Assembly: GCF_004684095.1 (NCBI RefSeq)
Contig: NZ_SRII01000002.1
Coordinates: 62,001-126,000 of the forward strand
Origin: Hymenobacter sp. UV11
GTDB taxonomy: Bacteria; Bacteroidota; Bacteroidia; Cytophagales; Hymenobacteraceae
Length of the DNA: 64,000 nucleotides
Reading direction: 5' to 3'
The position numbers were made by a program, and so were the translations under genes. Shown here piece by piece: positions 38,771-46,638 of this stretch; position 1 is the stretch's first letter, and each line of letters begins with the position of its first letter. Under the pieces are notes generated by a model. The model saw nothing but the letters and a program-made list of their open reading frames with translations, was not told where the DNA came from and made no database searches.

Positions 38771-39676
38771 TTAGGCCTGCCACGACTTCTTGTTGCGCCA
38801 GCTGAACTCGGGCTCGTAGCCCAGCACGCGGCGCGCCTTCTCGATGGAGAGCAGCGTTTCGTGCTCGCCCAGCTCCTTGCGCACTTCCACCTGGGGTAGG
38901 AAGTTTTTCATCAGCTCGGTCGAGGATTTTGACATCACCGTGTCGGCATTAGCAATGATGAAGGGGTGCATGCCAGTGGCCTCCCACTCGATGGCCTTGC
39001 GGATGGCCTGCGAGCCGTCGCGGGCGTCGATGTAGGCCCACATATTCCACTTGCGCTCCTCGGGGTCGTCGTCGTAGGCCGCAAATTTGGCGTAGTCCTG
39101 CGGCTCCATCACGTTCGAGAAGCGCAGGCCGATGAGCTTCATATCGGGCGTTTGGAGGACGAACTGGCGGGCCATGTCCTCCATCAGTACCTTGGCCAGG
39201 GCGTAGGCGCTCTTGGCGCGCAGCGGGTAATCCTCGTCCACGGGCGCGTAGGGCTCAGCACCGTCGAAGGGCTCGCCGAGCGTGGTTTCGCTGCTGGCCC
39301 AGATGATGTTGTGAATGCCCAGCCGCCGCCCGGCCTCAAACACGTTGTAGGTGCCCATGAGGTTGTTCTGGAACAAGTGCGCGTCGGGGTACTGGCGGGG
39401 GGTAGGGAAGGCGGCCAGGTGCACAATGGCATCAAAAGCTTGCGGCCCTACCCCGGCGTGGATATCGAAGCTCACTGAGGAGAGCGCGTCGAGCGTCTGG
39501 CCAAAGTCGGAGAGGTCGGCGATGATGTGCGGAATGCCTTTTTCGGGCGCCACCACGTCGACCACGAATACGTCGTAGCCGTGGGCCAGCAGGTCTTGCA
39601 CGCACGCTTTACCGAGCTTGCCGGTGCCGCCGGTCACGAGAATGCGCTTGGCGGTTTTTTGCTTGGGAGATTTCAT
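38771..39676 (-). CDS. NAD-dependent epimerase/dehydratase (extended SDR)
   Basis: Rossmann-fold enzyme on a nucleotide sugar or similar. From ATG 39676 (MKSPKQKTAKRILVTGGTGKLG); the upstream 16 in-frame codons are not convincing. TGGTGKLGKACV is the NAD loop, with VVD as the acidic end of beta-2. The catalytic YALAK is in SAYALAKVLMEDM, and WASSETT precedes it. 301 aa. The substrate is not evident, and there are no sugar pathway neighbours. Confidence 0.82.
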   Translation of the reverse strand: MKSPKQKTAKRILVTGGTGKLGKACVQDLLAHGYDVFVVDVVAPEKGIPHIIADLSDFGQTLDALSSVSFDIHAGVGPQAFDAIVHLAAFPTPRQYPDAHLFQNNLMGTYNVFEAGRRLGIHNIIWASSETTLGEPFDGAEPYAPVDEDYPLRAKSAYALAKVLMEDMARQFVLQTPDMKLIGLRFSNVMEPQDYAKFAAYDDDPEERKWNMWAYIDARDGSQAIRKAIEWEATGMHPFIIANADTVMSKSSTELMKNFLPQVEVRKELGEHETLLSIEKARRVLGYEPEFSWRNKKSWQA

Positions 39677-39893
39677 GAAAAGAGAGAAGTGGAAAAGGCC
39701 GGGCGGCGGCCGCCTGGCCGCCATCCGGTAGTAGTTAGGCCTAATACGGCGGGGCGGGTTTCGCCGCCGTGCATTTTTTGGGCAATGTGCCCGCTAAGCT
39801 GGTAATCAGGGCCCGCAACGGGGCGTTGTGCCGGTTGGGCCCCACTTGGGGGGTAGGGCGTAAATTTGTGATTCTTTACTAGTTCCGCCGCTT

Positions 39894-40883
39894 ATGAAAC
39901 CCCTGCTGCTCGCTGCTACGGCGCTGCTTTTCACCGCCGCCGCGCCGGCCACTACAACGGTTGCGCCGCGCAGCCGCACCTTCCAGCTCACGAGCCGGGC
40001 CACGGTGCCCGTGCCCGCGGCCGGCACCAAGGCCCTGGAGCTGTGGATGCCCGTGCCGCACAGCGACAAGAGCCAGGATGTGCACGACCTCAAGATTGAG
40101 GCCGGCGTGCCCTACACCATTGCCACCGACCAGTACGGCAACCAAACGCTGCACTTGAAGCCGGCTACCGTGCCCACGGCGCCGCTGGTGGTCACGCTCA
40201 CGGCCCAGGTCACGCGCCGCGAGCACCTCAACCTGCGCGCTACCGACGACCACGCGCCCGCCGAAACTGAGGCCCAGGACCCCAATCTCAGCCGCTGGCT
40301 GGCGCCCGACCGGCTGGTGCCACTCGATTTCAAAATCAAGGCCCAGGCCCAGGACGTGGTAGACAAGGCCGGCGCCAAAACCGACCTGCAAAAGGCCCGC
40401 GCCATCTACGAGCACGTGGTGAGCACCGTCACCTACGACAAAACCGGCCAGGGCTGGGGCCGCGGCGACATCTACTACGCCTGCGACGCGCGGCGCGGCA
40501 ACTGCACCGATTTTCACGCCATCGTTATCGGCTACTGCCGGGCGCTGGGCATTCCGGCGCGCTTCAGCATCGGGCTGCCGCTGCCCGCCGAGCGCGGCAA
40601 GGGTGAAATCAAGGGCTACCACTGCTGGGCCGAGTTCTTCACCAAGCAAACCGGCTGGGTACCCGTCGATGCCTCGGAAGCCGCCAAAAACCCCGATAAG
40701 CGCGCTTACTTCTTCGGCGCCCACGACGAAAACCGCGTCGAGTTTACCCGCGGCCGCGACCTCACCCTCAAGCCCAAGCAGGCTGGCGCGCCGCTCAACT
40801 ACTTCGTGTACCCGTATGCCGAGGCCGACGGCCAGCCGCTCGAAGTGGCCCATACCTACACCTTTGCCGACGTGGCCCAGTAG
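39894..40883 (+). CDS. Exported transglutaminase-like (cysteine protease fold) protein
   Basis: Signal peptide MKPLLLAATALLFTAAAPA. N-terminal beta domain (residues about 30-120), then a transglutaminase core with the catalytic triad: Cys in RRGNCTDFHA, His in GYHCWAEFF, Asp in WVPVDASEA. IPARFSIGLPLP lies between. Many such proteins act as periplasmic proteases or in peptide processing; that assignment here is inference. Normal length (329 aa). It is followed by a strong two-way terminator. Confidence 0.87.
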   Translation: MKPLLLAATALLFTAAAPATTTVAPRSRTFQLTSRATVPVPAAGTKALELWMPVPHSDKSQDVHDLKIEAGVPYTIATDQYGNQTLHLKPATVPTAPLVVTLTAQVTRREHLNLRATDDHAPAETEAQDPNLSRWLAPDRLVPLDFKIKAQAQDVVDKAGAKTDLQKARAIYEHVVSTVTYDKTGQGWGRGDIYYACDARRGNCTDFHAIVIGYCRALGIPARFSIGLPLPAERGKGEIKGYHCWAEFFTKQTGWVPVDASEAAKNPDKRAYFFGAHDENRVEFTRGRDLTLKPKQAGAPLNYFVYPYAEADGQPLEVAHTYTFADVAQ

Positions 40884-40898
40884 GGGTAGGGAAGCACT

Positions 40899-40970
40899 GG
40901 CCACTAGCTAAAAAAGCCCGCCCGCATCACCCAAATGGGAACTGCGGGCGGGCTTTTTTAGCTAGTGGCC
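40899..40970. terminator. Bidirectional intrinsic terminator
   Basis: Perfect 28-bp arms (40899-40926 and 40943-40970) with a 16-nt loop. The core GCCCGCCCGCA / TGCGGGCGGGC is flanked by A6/T6 on both sides, so it can terminate both the transglutaminase-like gene and the convergent Dps-like gene. Confidence 0.92.
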
Positions 40971-40977
40971 AGGCTGG

Positions 40978-41640
40978 TTATTGCTGCATCACGCGGAACT
41001 TCCACACCTGCTTGTCAAGAGCATAGCTCAACTCTTGCAGCTGGTTAGAAGTTACTTCATCCACTTTGCTCATATGCTCGATGCGCTGGCGCACGCGCTT
41101 CGCTACGGTGTTGATGCGCTCGGTCATCAAGATGAGCACTTGCTTATCGGACAGGTAGCCGCCGGGGTAGCCGCCCAGGTTGGCGGTAGCAGCTATCACG
41201 CTGGTACGGCCGTCGATGGGGTGGCCCACTTGCAGCACGCGCTCAGCCAGGATGTCGCCATACTTGCGGTACTCGTCGGCATTTTCCTGCAGCTGCTCGT
41301 GCAGCGAGAGGTAGATGGGGCCGCGCAGGTTCCAGTGGCTCTGCTTCGAATCGTGGAAAAGCTCCAGCAGCTCCACTACCGTGGCCTGCAGGTCGTCGGT
41401 GATGGGCTGGCGCTTTTCGGCCTCTACCGGAATGAGCGGGTCGGCGGCGGGGTTGCGGTAGTCGAGCTTGCCGTTGGTGTCGGCGGGCGGGTTGGCCGTG
41501 TTATCCGGAGTAGTTGCCGTTGGCGAGGTGGCCGGCATGGTCGTCGTATTGTTGTTATTTCGACGATTTTGGGCCGCCGCTTCGTGCGTGGCTGTGAGCG
41601 AGAGAATGGCCGCCGCAGCCGCCAATAGGTAAACTTTCAT
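40978..41640 (-). CDS. Exported Dps/ferritin-like protein
   Basis: A Dps-type ferritin with a secretion signal. Residues 1-24 (MKVYLLAAAAAILSLTATHEAAAQ) are a Sec signal. About 25-60 is a low-complexity Asn/Thr/Pro linker. From about 80 the Dps fold appears: ELFHDSKQSHWNLRGPIYLSLHE ... GDILAERVLQVGHPIDGR. The inter-subunit ferroxidase ligands of the family (His in SHWN, His in LHE, Asp and Glu in DILAER) are present. The basic DNA-binding tail of cytoplasmic Dps is absent. A likely role is iron oxidation/storage or peroxide protection in the periplasm or outside. It is divergent from a two-component system, with an 11-bp-phased CTTAA array between them. Confidence 0.83.
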   Translation of the reverse strand: MKVYLLAAAAAILSLTATHEAAAQNRRNNNNTTTMPATSPTATTPDNTANPPADTNGKLDYRNPAADPLIPVEAEKRQPITDDLQATVVELLELFHDSKQSHWNLRGPIYLSLHEQLQENADEYRKYGDILAERVLQVGHPIDGRTSVIAATANLGGYPGGYLSDKQVLILMTERINTVAKRVRQRIEHMSKVDEVTSNQLQELSYALDKQVWKFRVMQQ

Positions 41641-41726
41641 AAAGAGAAAAATGAGTAAACAGTAGCCGGGTGCCGGGCGGCAACCAGCCAGTATTTTTAA
41701 GATATGGTCCTTTAACGGGGGCTGTT

Positions 41727-41764
41727 CTTAAAGCTTTCTTAAGATAAAATTAAGGTTTACTTAA
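41727..41764. promoter_or_regulatory. Four CTTAA-type half-sites at exact 11-bp spacing (response regulator box)
   Basis: CTTAA occurs at 41727, 41738 and 41760, with ATTAA at 41749: four pentamers separated by exactly 6 nt (one helical turn). OmpR/PhoB-family regulators bind direct repeats with 11-bp periods. The half-site closely resembles the PmrA/BasR box (CTTAAn-N5-CTTAAn). The array lies in the divergent gap, 86 bp from the Dps-like start and 150 bp from the response-regulator start, so it could control either or both. Binding by the neighbouring regulator is inference. Confidence 0.6.
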
Positions 41765-41914
41765 AAAGCCGACTGGTTTCGGGTTCCGCACATCTATCTG
41801 AGAGCCTAGCCGTTAGCCATTATCTGAACAGTATGGCAGGCCTTTTGGAGGCGGCTTCCTCGGCAGTTAGGCCGCGCAACTGTTTCTATCTTAATTTTCT
41901 ATTCGATTTCGACG

Positions 41915-42589
41915 ATGCACTTATTATTAATGGAAGACGAGCCGGGTATTGCCCGGTTTGTGAAGCAGGGCTTGGAGGAGGAAGGCTATACCGTGGACGT
42001 GGCCGACAACGGTCCCGACGGCCTGGCCCGCGCCCTGGCCCAGCCCTACAGCCTGCTGCTGCTCGACTGGATGCTGCCCGGCCTCACGGGCCTGGAGGTG
42101 TGCCGGCAGCTGCGCGGCCAGGGGGTAGGCGCGCCCATCATCTTCCTCACCGCCAAAGACACCGTGCCCGATACCATCGCTGGCCTGCAGGCGGGCGCCA
42201 ACGACTACATCAAGAAGCCGTTTCACTTTGAAGAGTTGCTGGAGCGCATTCGGGTGCAGTTGCGGGCGGCGGGGCCGGCGGGCGGCCCCACCGAGCGGTT
42301 TTCGGTAGGCCCCATCGTGCTCGACGTGGCTACCCACCAGGTGCACAAAGACGACGAGGAAATCGCCCTGACTCAGAAAGAGTTTGCGCTGCTCGAATAC
42401 CTGCTGCGCCACAAGGGCAAGGTGTGCCGCCGCCAAAGCATTATTGAAAACGTGTGGGACATCCACTTCGAGTACAACACCGGCGTGCTGGACGTGTACA
42501 TGAACGCGCTGCGTAAGAAGCTGCACCTCAGCAAAGACGACGATTATTTGCAGACCATTCGCGGCATTGGCTATGTCGCCCGCGACTAA
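41915..42589 (+). CDS. OmpR-family response regulator
   Basis: DNA-binding output of a two-component system. The receiver domain (residues 1-118) has the acidic pair in MEDEPG, phospho-acceptor Asp in LLLDWMLPGLTG, Thr in LTAKD and Lys in YIKKPF. The winged helix (about 130-224) has LTQKEFALLEYLLRHKGKVCRR and DVYMNALRKKL, ending in TIRGIGYVARD. It is most like the CusR/QseB/PmrA group. Its stop is immediately followed by the kinase ATG (TAAATG), so the two are coupled. The CTTAA array 150 bp upstream is its best candidate site. Confidence 0.94.
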   Translation: MHLLLMEDEPGIARFVKQGLEEEGYTVDVADNGPDGLARALAQPYSLLLLDWMLPGLTGLEVCRQLRGQGVGAPIIFLTAKDTVPDTIAGLQAGANDYIKKPFHFEELLERIRVQLRAAGPAGGPTERFSVGPIVLDVATHQVHKDDEEIALTQKEFALLEYLLRHKGKVCRRQSIIENVWDIHFEYNTGVLDVYMNALRKKLHLSKDDDYLQTIRGIGYVARD

Positions 42590-43969
42590 ATGGGCCTGAC
42601 GTTTAAGAACCGTATTGCGCTGCACTACGTGCTGGCCACGGCCGCGCTGGTGGCTGCGGCCTACCTGGTAGTATTCGGGGTGGTGCGCAACCGCGTGTAC
42701 ACCGACCTCGACCGCAACCTGCGCTTCGAAACCGCCAAGCACATGGGCGAGCTGCGCGTGATGGGCGGCACCCTGCGCTTTGGCAACCGCCGCGAGTGGG
42801 AAGAGCGCGAGCACTTGGAGGTGCAGGTGGACCCGGTCTTTATTCAGGTAAGTGACCTGCGCGGCCGCCTCACCGACCGCTCGCCCAACCTCAAGGCCGA
42901 CCAGCTGGCTTTTGATACCACGCCGGGCGGGCAGGCGCCCCACAACTCGGCGCTACGCGGCAAAGCCCTGCGGCAGGTGCAGGTGCCGGTGCAGCAGGGC
43001 GGCGCCACGGTGGGCTACCTGCTGGCGGCCATCTCGTCGGAGGCGGCGCAGCACGTGCTCAATAGCTTGGCGATGGTGCTGCTGGGGTCGTTTCCGGTGG
43101 TGCTGCTGGCGCTGTTTGGCAGTGCGCGGGTGCTGGCGGGGCGCAGCATTGCGCCCGTGGCCCAGATTACGGCCGCCACCAACCGCATTACCCGCAGCAA
43201 CCTCTCGGCGCGCGTGGCCCTACCCCCCCGCCCCGATGAGCTGCACACGCTGGCCAGCGCCATCAACGGCCTGCTGCACCGCATCGAGCAGGCCGTGGAG
43301 CGCGAAAAGCAGTTCACGGCCGATGCCTCGCACGAGCTGCGCACGCCGCTGGCTGTGCTCAAGGGCACGCTCGAAGTGCTGGTGCGCAAGCCCCGCCAGC
43401 CCGAGGAGTACGTGGCCAATATCACGCTCGGCATTCGGGAAATTGACCGCCTTTCGCAGCTCGTGGACCAGCTCTTGCTGCTGGCCCGCTTCGAGAACCA
43501 CGCTAAAAGCCACAATCGCCAGGAGCTCTCGGTGCTGAGCTGCGTGCACGACGTGCTGTACCGCCGCCGCGCCGACCTCAGCGCCAAGCACATCCGGGTC
43601 GATGTGCAGGACGGCGACACCCCGCCCCTGGTATCGGACCCCTACCTGGTCGATTTGATTCTGGACAACCTGCTGTCCAACGCCATCAAGTATTCGTCGG
43701 CCGGCTCGGCCATTGTGGTGGGGCTGTCGCAGGAGGGCGCGCGGCTGCGCTGCACCATCACCGACGAGGGCATTGGCATTCGGCCCGAAGAGTTGGACCG
43801 CATTTTTGACCCGCTGTACCGCTCCGATGCGCTGCAGCACAAGCACATCGGCGGCACCGGCCTGGGCTTGTCCATCGTGGCCAAGGCCTGCCAGCAGCTG
43901 GGCATCGAGCTGACGGTGGCCAGCGAGCTGAACCGGGGCAGCACCTTCACGCTCGGCTTTCCGGCGTAG
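42590..43969 (+). CDS. Sensor histidine kinase
   Basis: Membrane kinase paired with the preceding regulator. TM1 at about residues 10-30, a periplasmic sensor domain of about 125 residues, TM2 at about 155-178, HAMP (about 180-235), then HisKA with ASHELRTPLAVLKGTLEV (phospho-His) and HATPase with DNLLSNAIKY (N box), DEGIGI (G1) and GGTGLGLSIV (G2). 459 aa. The signal is unknown. Metal or envelope stress is a reasonable guess given the CusS/PmrB-like architecture and the exported Dps next door. Confidence 0.94.
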   Translation: MGLTFKNRIALHYVLATAALVAAAYLVVFGVVRNRVYTDLDRNLRFETAKHMGELRVMGGTLRFGNRREWEEREHLEVQVDPVFIQVSDLRGRLTDRSPNLKADQLAFDTTPGGQAPHNSALRGKALRQVQVPVQQGGATVGYLLAAISSEAAQHVLNSLAMVLLGSFPVVLLALFGSARVLAGRSIAPVAQITAATNRITRSNLSARVALPPRPDELHTLASAINGLLHRIEQAVEREKQFTADASHELRTPLAVLKGTLEVLVRKPRQPEEYVANITLGIREIDRLSQLVDQLLLLARFENHAKSHNRQELSVLSCVHDVLYRRRADLSAKHIRVDVQDGDTPPLVSDPYLVDLILDNLLSNAIKYSSAGSAIVVGLSQEGARLRCTITDEGIGIRPEELDRIFDPLYRSDALQHKHIGGTGLGLSIVAKACQQLGIELTVASELNRGSTFTLGFPA

Positions 43970-44045
43970 GGGGGTAGGGCGAACATAGTAGCCACCGTAT
44001 TGACTGGCTGATGATTATCTTCCGGCGCACCAACTGCCTGGTCGT

Positions 44046-44870
44046 ATGTTTTTCCGCCTCTACCCGCCGGCCGCGCCGCTGCGCCCGTTTGTGCAGCACT
44101 ACCTGGTGGCCCACGTGCGCACCGCCGATGGCCTGCCGCTGCCCGCGCCCAAGCCACAGCCGCCCACGCCGCAGCAGTTTCTGTTCTTTTACCCGCGCGA
44201 TGAGGTGCGCAACTTTCACTACGGGCAGGCGCGCGAGCTGCGGTCGCCGCGCAGCATTTTGGTGGGGCCGCAGGTGTCACGGGTCGACTTGAATTTTGCC
44301 GCCGACCACCTGGTGGTGTGCGTGGCGTTTCGGCCCGGCGGGCTGCACCGCCTGCTGGGTGTGCCGGTGAAAGAGCTGTTTGACTTCTCAGTGGATAGCC
44401 GCGCCGTGCTGGGCCCCGCCGTGGACGAGGTGGCCGACCGCCTGGCCGAGCTCACCGACTACGACCGCATGGTGGCCACCGTCGAAAGCTACCTGCTGCG
44501 TGCCGCCCGGCGCGCCCTACCCCCCGCCCGGCCCCTCGATGCGCTGCTGCCGCAGCTGCTGGGCGCCTGGGCCGCGCAACCCATTGAGCAGCTGGCGCAC
44601 GAAGTCTGCCTCAGCCCCCGGCAGTTTGAGCGCAGCTTTATCGAGCGGGTGGGCATGGGGCCCAAGCTGCACGCCCGCATCGTGCGTTTCGACCAGGCTT
44701 TTCGGCTGAAGGAGCGGCAGCCCGCCCTCGACTGGCTGACTGTGGCCGTGCAATGCGGCTACTACGACTACCGCCACCTGGTGCGCGATTTCAAGGCCTT
44801 TGCCGGCGTGACGCCGCCGCAGCTGCTGGCCGCCGATGCCCGCCACACCCGGCTGGCGCTGGCCGGCTGA
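44046..44870 (+). CDS. AraC-family transcriptional regulator (DUF6597-like N-terminus)
   Basis: N-terminal ~150 residues resemble DUF6597 (LRPFVQHYLVAH ... VCVAFRPGGLHRLLGVPVKEL). The C-terminal HTH_18 domain (about 170-265) has PIEQLAHEVCLSPRQFERSFIERVGMGPK and CGYYDYRHLVRDFKAFAGVTPPQL. The family activates nearby genes in response to a small molecule. The two SnoaL-like genes that start 74 bp downstream in the same direction are candidates for its targets, by inference only. Confidence 0.88.
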   Translation: MFFRLYPPAAPLRPFVQHYLVAHVRTADGLPLPAPKPQPPTPQQFLFFYPRDEVRNFHYGQARELRSPRSILVGPQVSRVDLNFAADHLVVCVAFRPGGLHRLLGVPVKELFDFSVDSRAVLGPAVDEVADRLAELTDYDRMVATVESYLLRAARRALPPARPLDALLPQLLGAWAAQPIEQLAHEVCLSPRQFERSFIERVGMGPKLHARIVRFDQAFRLKERQPALDWLTVAVQCGYYDYRHLVRDFKAFAGVTPPQLLAADARHTRLALAG

Positions 44871-44944
44871 GAATGTCGGTTTTTTACTACTACGAGTGGG
44901 GGAGAGGGTAGGAGCTTTGCAGCATCATTAACCTCCCTACCCCT

Positions 44945-45496
44945 ATGAAAACCTACTTGTTGAGCCTGAGCCTGCTGCTGGCAGCCAGCCGCGCATTTGC
45001 CCAAACCCCCGCCGCCGAAGAGGCCGCCATCCGCCAGACGGTGGCGCGCATGACCACCAATTTCACCAACCACCAGTTTGCCGATATGGCCACCTACACC
45101 ACGCCCGACGTGAGCTGGGTGAACATCGTGGGCATGTGGTGGCGCGGCCGGGCGCAGGTGCAGGCCGCCCACCAGGAAATATTCGACACCCTCTTCAAGG
45201 GCGTGGCTTTCAAGCCCGGCCCGGCCACGGTGCGCCCCATCGCGCCGGGCGTGGCAGTGGTGAATATGTACTGCCACGTGGGCGCCTTCTACCCCCCCGA
45301 TGGCATCGACCACGGCACCAACAAGGAGGGCGACGACGAAGACTTGCTCACGCTGGTGCTGGTGAAGCGCCAGGGCCGCTGGCTGCTGGCGGCCGGCCAA
45401 AACACCGTGGTGCGGGCCAGCGCGGCCGCCAATAACCCAATAGGCCAGGCTAGCCCGCCGCCCTTCGACCCCGCCAAAATAGCCGACCAGCACTAA
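44945..45496 (+). CDS. Exported SnoaL-like/DUF4440 protein (SgcJ/EcaC type), copy 1
   Basis: Signal peptide MKTYLLSLSLLLAASRAFAQ, then a single cone-shaped alpha+beta domain (AAIRQTVARMTTNFTNHQFADMATYTTPDVSWVNIVGMWWRG ... VKRQGRWLLAAGQNT). The SgcJ/EcaC family name suggests small-molecule binding or turnover, but the activity is unknown. A paralogue follows 27 bp later, with clear similarity along the whole length, so the pair is a tandem duplication and probably one operon. Confidence 0.82.
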   Translation: MKTYLLSLSLLLAASRAFAQTPAAEEAAIRQTVARMTTNFTNHQFADMATYTTPDVSWVNIVGMWWRGRAQVQAAHQEIFDTLFKGVAFKPGPATVRPIAPGVAVVNMYCHVGAFYPPDGIDHGTNKEGDDEDLLTLVLVKRQGRWLLAAGQNTVVRASAAANNPIGQASPPPFDPAKIADQH

Positions 45497-45523
45497 CTCA
45501 ACCTCACGTCAAAACCTGCTACT

Positions 45524-46057
45524 ATGAGCACGCTAAAAGTCGTATTGCTGAGTGCCTTTCCCTCCTTATTCATTGGGTATCAGGCGCTGGCGCAGGAGGC
45601 GGGCCCGGCGCTGTCGGCGGCCGACAAGGCGGCTATTGAAACCACGCTGGGTAAATTCCGGAAAAACCTGGGCGACCACCAGTTTGCCGAGATGCCCGCT
45701 TATACCACGCCCGATATCAGCTTCGTGAATGTGGTGGGCATGTTTTGGCAGGGCGAGGCCGATGTGCAGCGGGCGCACCAGGCCATCTTCGACCGCATTT
45801 ACAAGGGCGCGGCCCTACCCCCCGCCGCGCCCGGCAATCTCACGTTTCGGGCCATCACGCCTGATGTGGTGCTGGTGACGAGCCGCTCCACCATGCCCGT
45901 GCGCTCGGATGGGCCGCCGCCCGCCGGCGCACCCCCGGCCGCGGCCGAGTCCATCTTCAACACGCTGCTGGTGAAGCGCCAGGGCCGCTGGCTCATCACG
46001 GCCGGCCAAAACACGCCCGTCGATGCCCGCGCCGCGGCCGCTAATCCTATCCGGTAA
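45524..46057 (+). CDS. Exported SnoaL-like/DUF4440 protein (SgcJ/EcaC type), copy 2
   Basis: 177 aa with a signal peptide ending LAQ. It shares with copy 1 the segments DHQFAEMPAYTTPDISFVNVVGMFWQGEADVQ and LVKRQGRWLITAGQNTP. The middle part has diverged (a Pro/Ala stretch near residue 130 replaces the acidic loop of copy 1), which suggests a different ligand. Function unknown. Confidence 0.82.
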   Translation: MSTLKVVLLSAFPSLFIGYQALAQEAGPALSAADKAAIETTLGKFRKNLGDHQFAEMPAYTTPDISFVNVVGMFWQGEADVQRAHQAIFDRIYKGAALPPAAPGNLTFRAITPDVVLVTSRSTMPVRSDGPPPAGAPPAAAESIFNTLLVKRQGRWLITAGQNTPVDARAAAANPIR

Positions 46058-46098
46058 GGCTGCCCGTTGATATTGCTTTCTACTTACTCCTTAGTATC

Positions 46099-46572
46099 TT
46101 GAAAAATAGCTTATTATCCTGGTTTGGAGCGGTGGTGTTCGGGGTCTTTGTCGGCGTGGCGCTCGGCGCGGCGGGCCACTCGGGCACAGGGCAGCCGCTG
46201 AAAGCCGCCGGGTGGGAGCGCCAGGCGGCCCCACCCTGGCCCTACCCCGACTCGCTCGATGCCGTGGTAGCGGCGCCCAAATTTCACCGCGTATTATTCG
46301 AAAATGACCGCGTGCGGGTGCTCGAAGTGACGGTGCCGCCCCACCAGCGCGAGCCGGTGCACACCCACCGCTGGCCCAGCGTGATTTACAAGGAGCAAAC
46401 CGGCCGGGGCCGCTACTACGACGCCACCGGCCAGCTGGTGCACGAGTCCACCACGCCCTATCGCAAAGGGCCCGACCTGGTGCGCGCCCGCTGGCAGGCC
46501 CCCGAAGCCCCGCACGCCGTCGAAAACACCGACGAGGTGGCCGACCGCTTTATCCGCGTTGAACTGAAATAG
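46099..46572 (+). CDS. Membrane-anchored cupin-like protein
   Basis: TTG start (no ATG fits), then an N-terminal hydrophobic segment (about residues 6-26) that could be a signal or an anchor. The rest is a small cupin barrel: LFENDRVRVLEVTVPPHQREPVHTHRWPSVIY, with the His-x-His pair usual for metal binding, and PEAPHAVENTDE later. 157 aa. The substrate is unknown. It follows the two SnoaL-like genes by 41 bp and may be co-transcribed. The TTG makes the exact start less certain. Confidence 0.7.
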   Translation: MKNSLLSWFGAVVFGVFVGVALGAAGHSGTGQPLKAAGWERQAAPPWPYPDSLDAVVAAPKFHRVLFENDRVRVLEVTVPPHQREPVHTHRWPSVIYKEQTGRGRYYDATGQLVHESTTPYRKGPDLVRARWQAPEAPHAVENTDEVADRFIRVELK

Positions 46573-46587
46573 GGGGGTAGGGCAAAA

Positions 46588-46619
46588 AAAAGCGTCGCTT
46601 CGGGTGGAGCGACGCTTTT
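46588..46619. terminator. Intrinsic terminator between convergent cupin and aldo/keto reductase genes
   Basis: 12-bp perfect stem AAAAGCGTCGCT / AGCGACGCTTTT (46588-46599, 46608-46619), with A7 before and T4 after. It can act on both strands. Confidence 0.85.
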
Positions 46620-46638
46620 GGCTGAGGCACGAAGAAGG

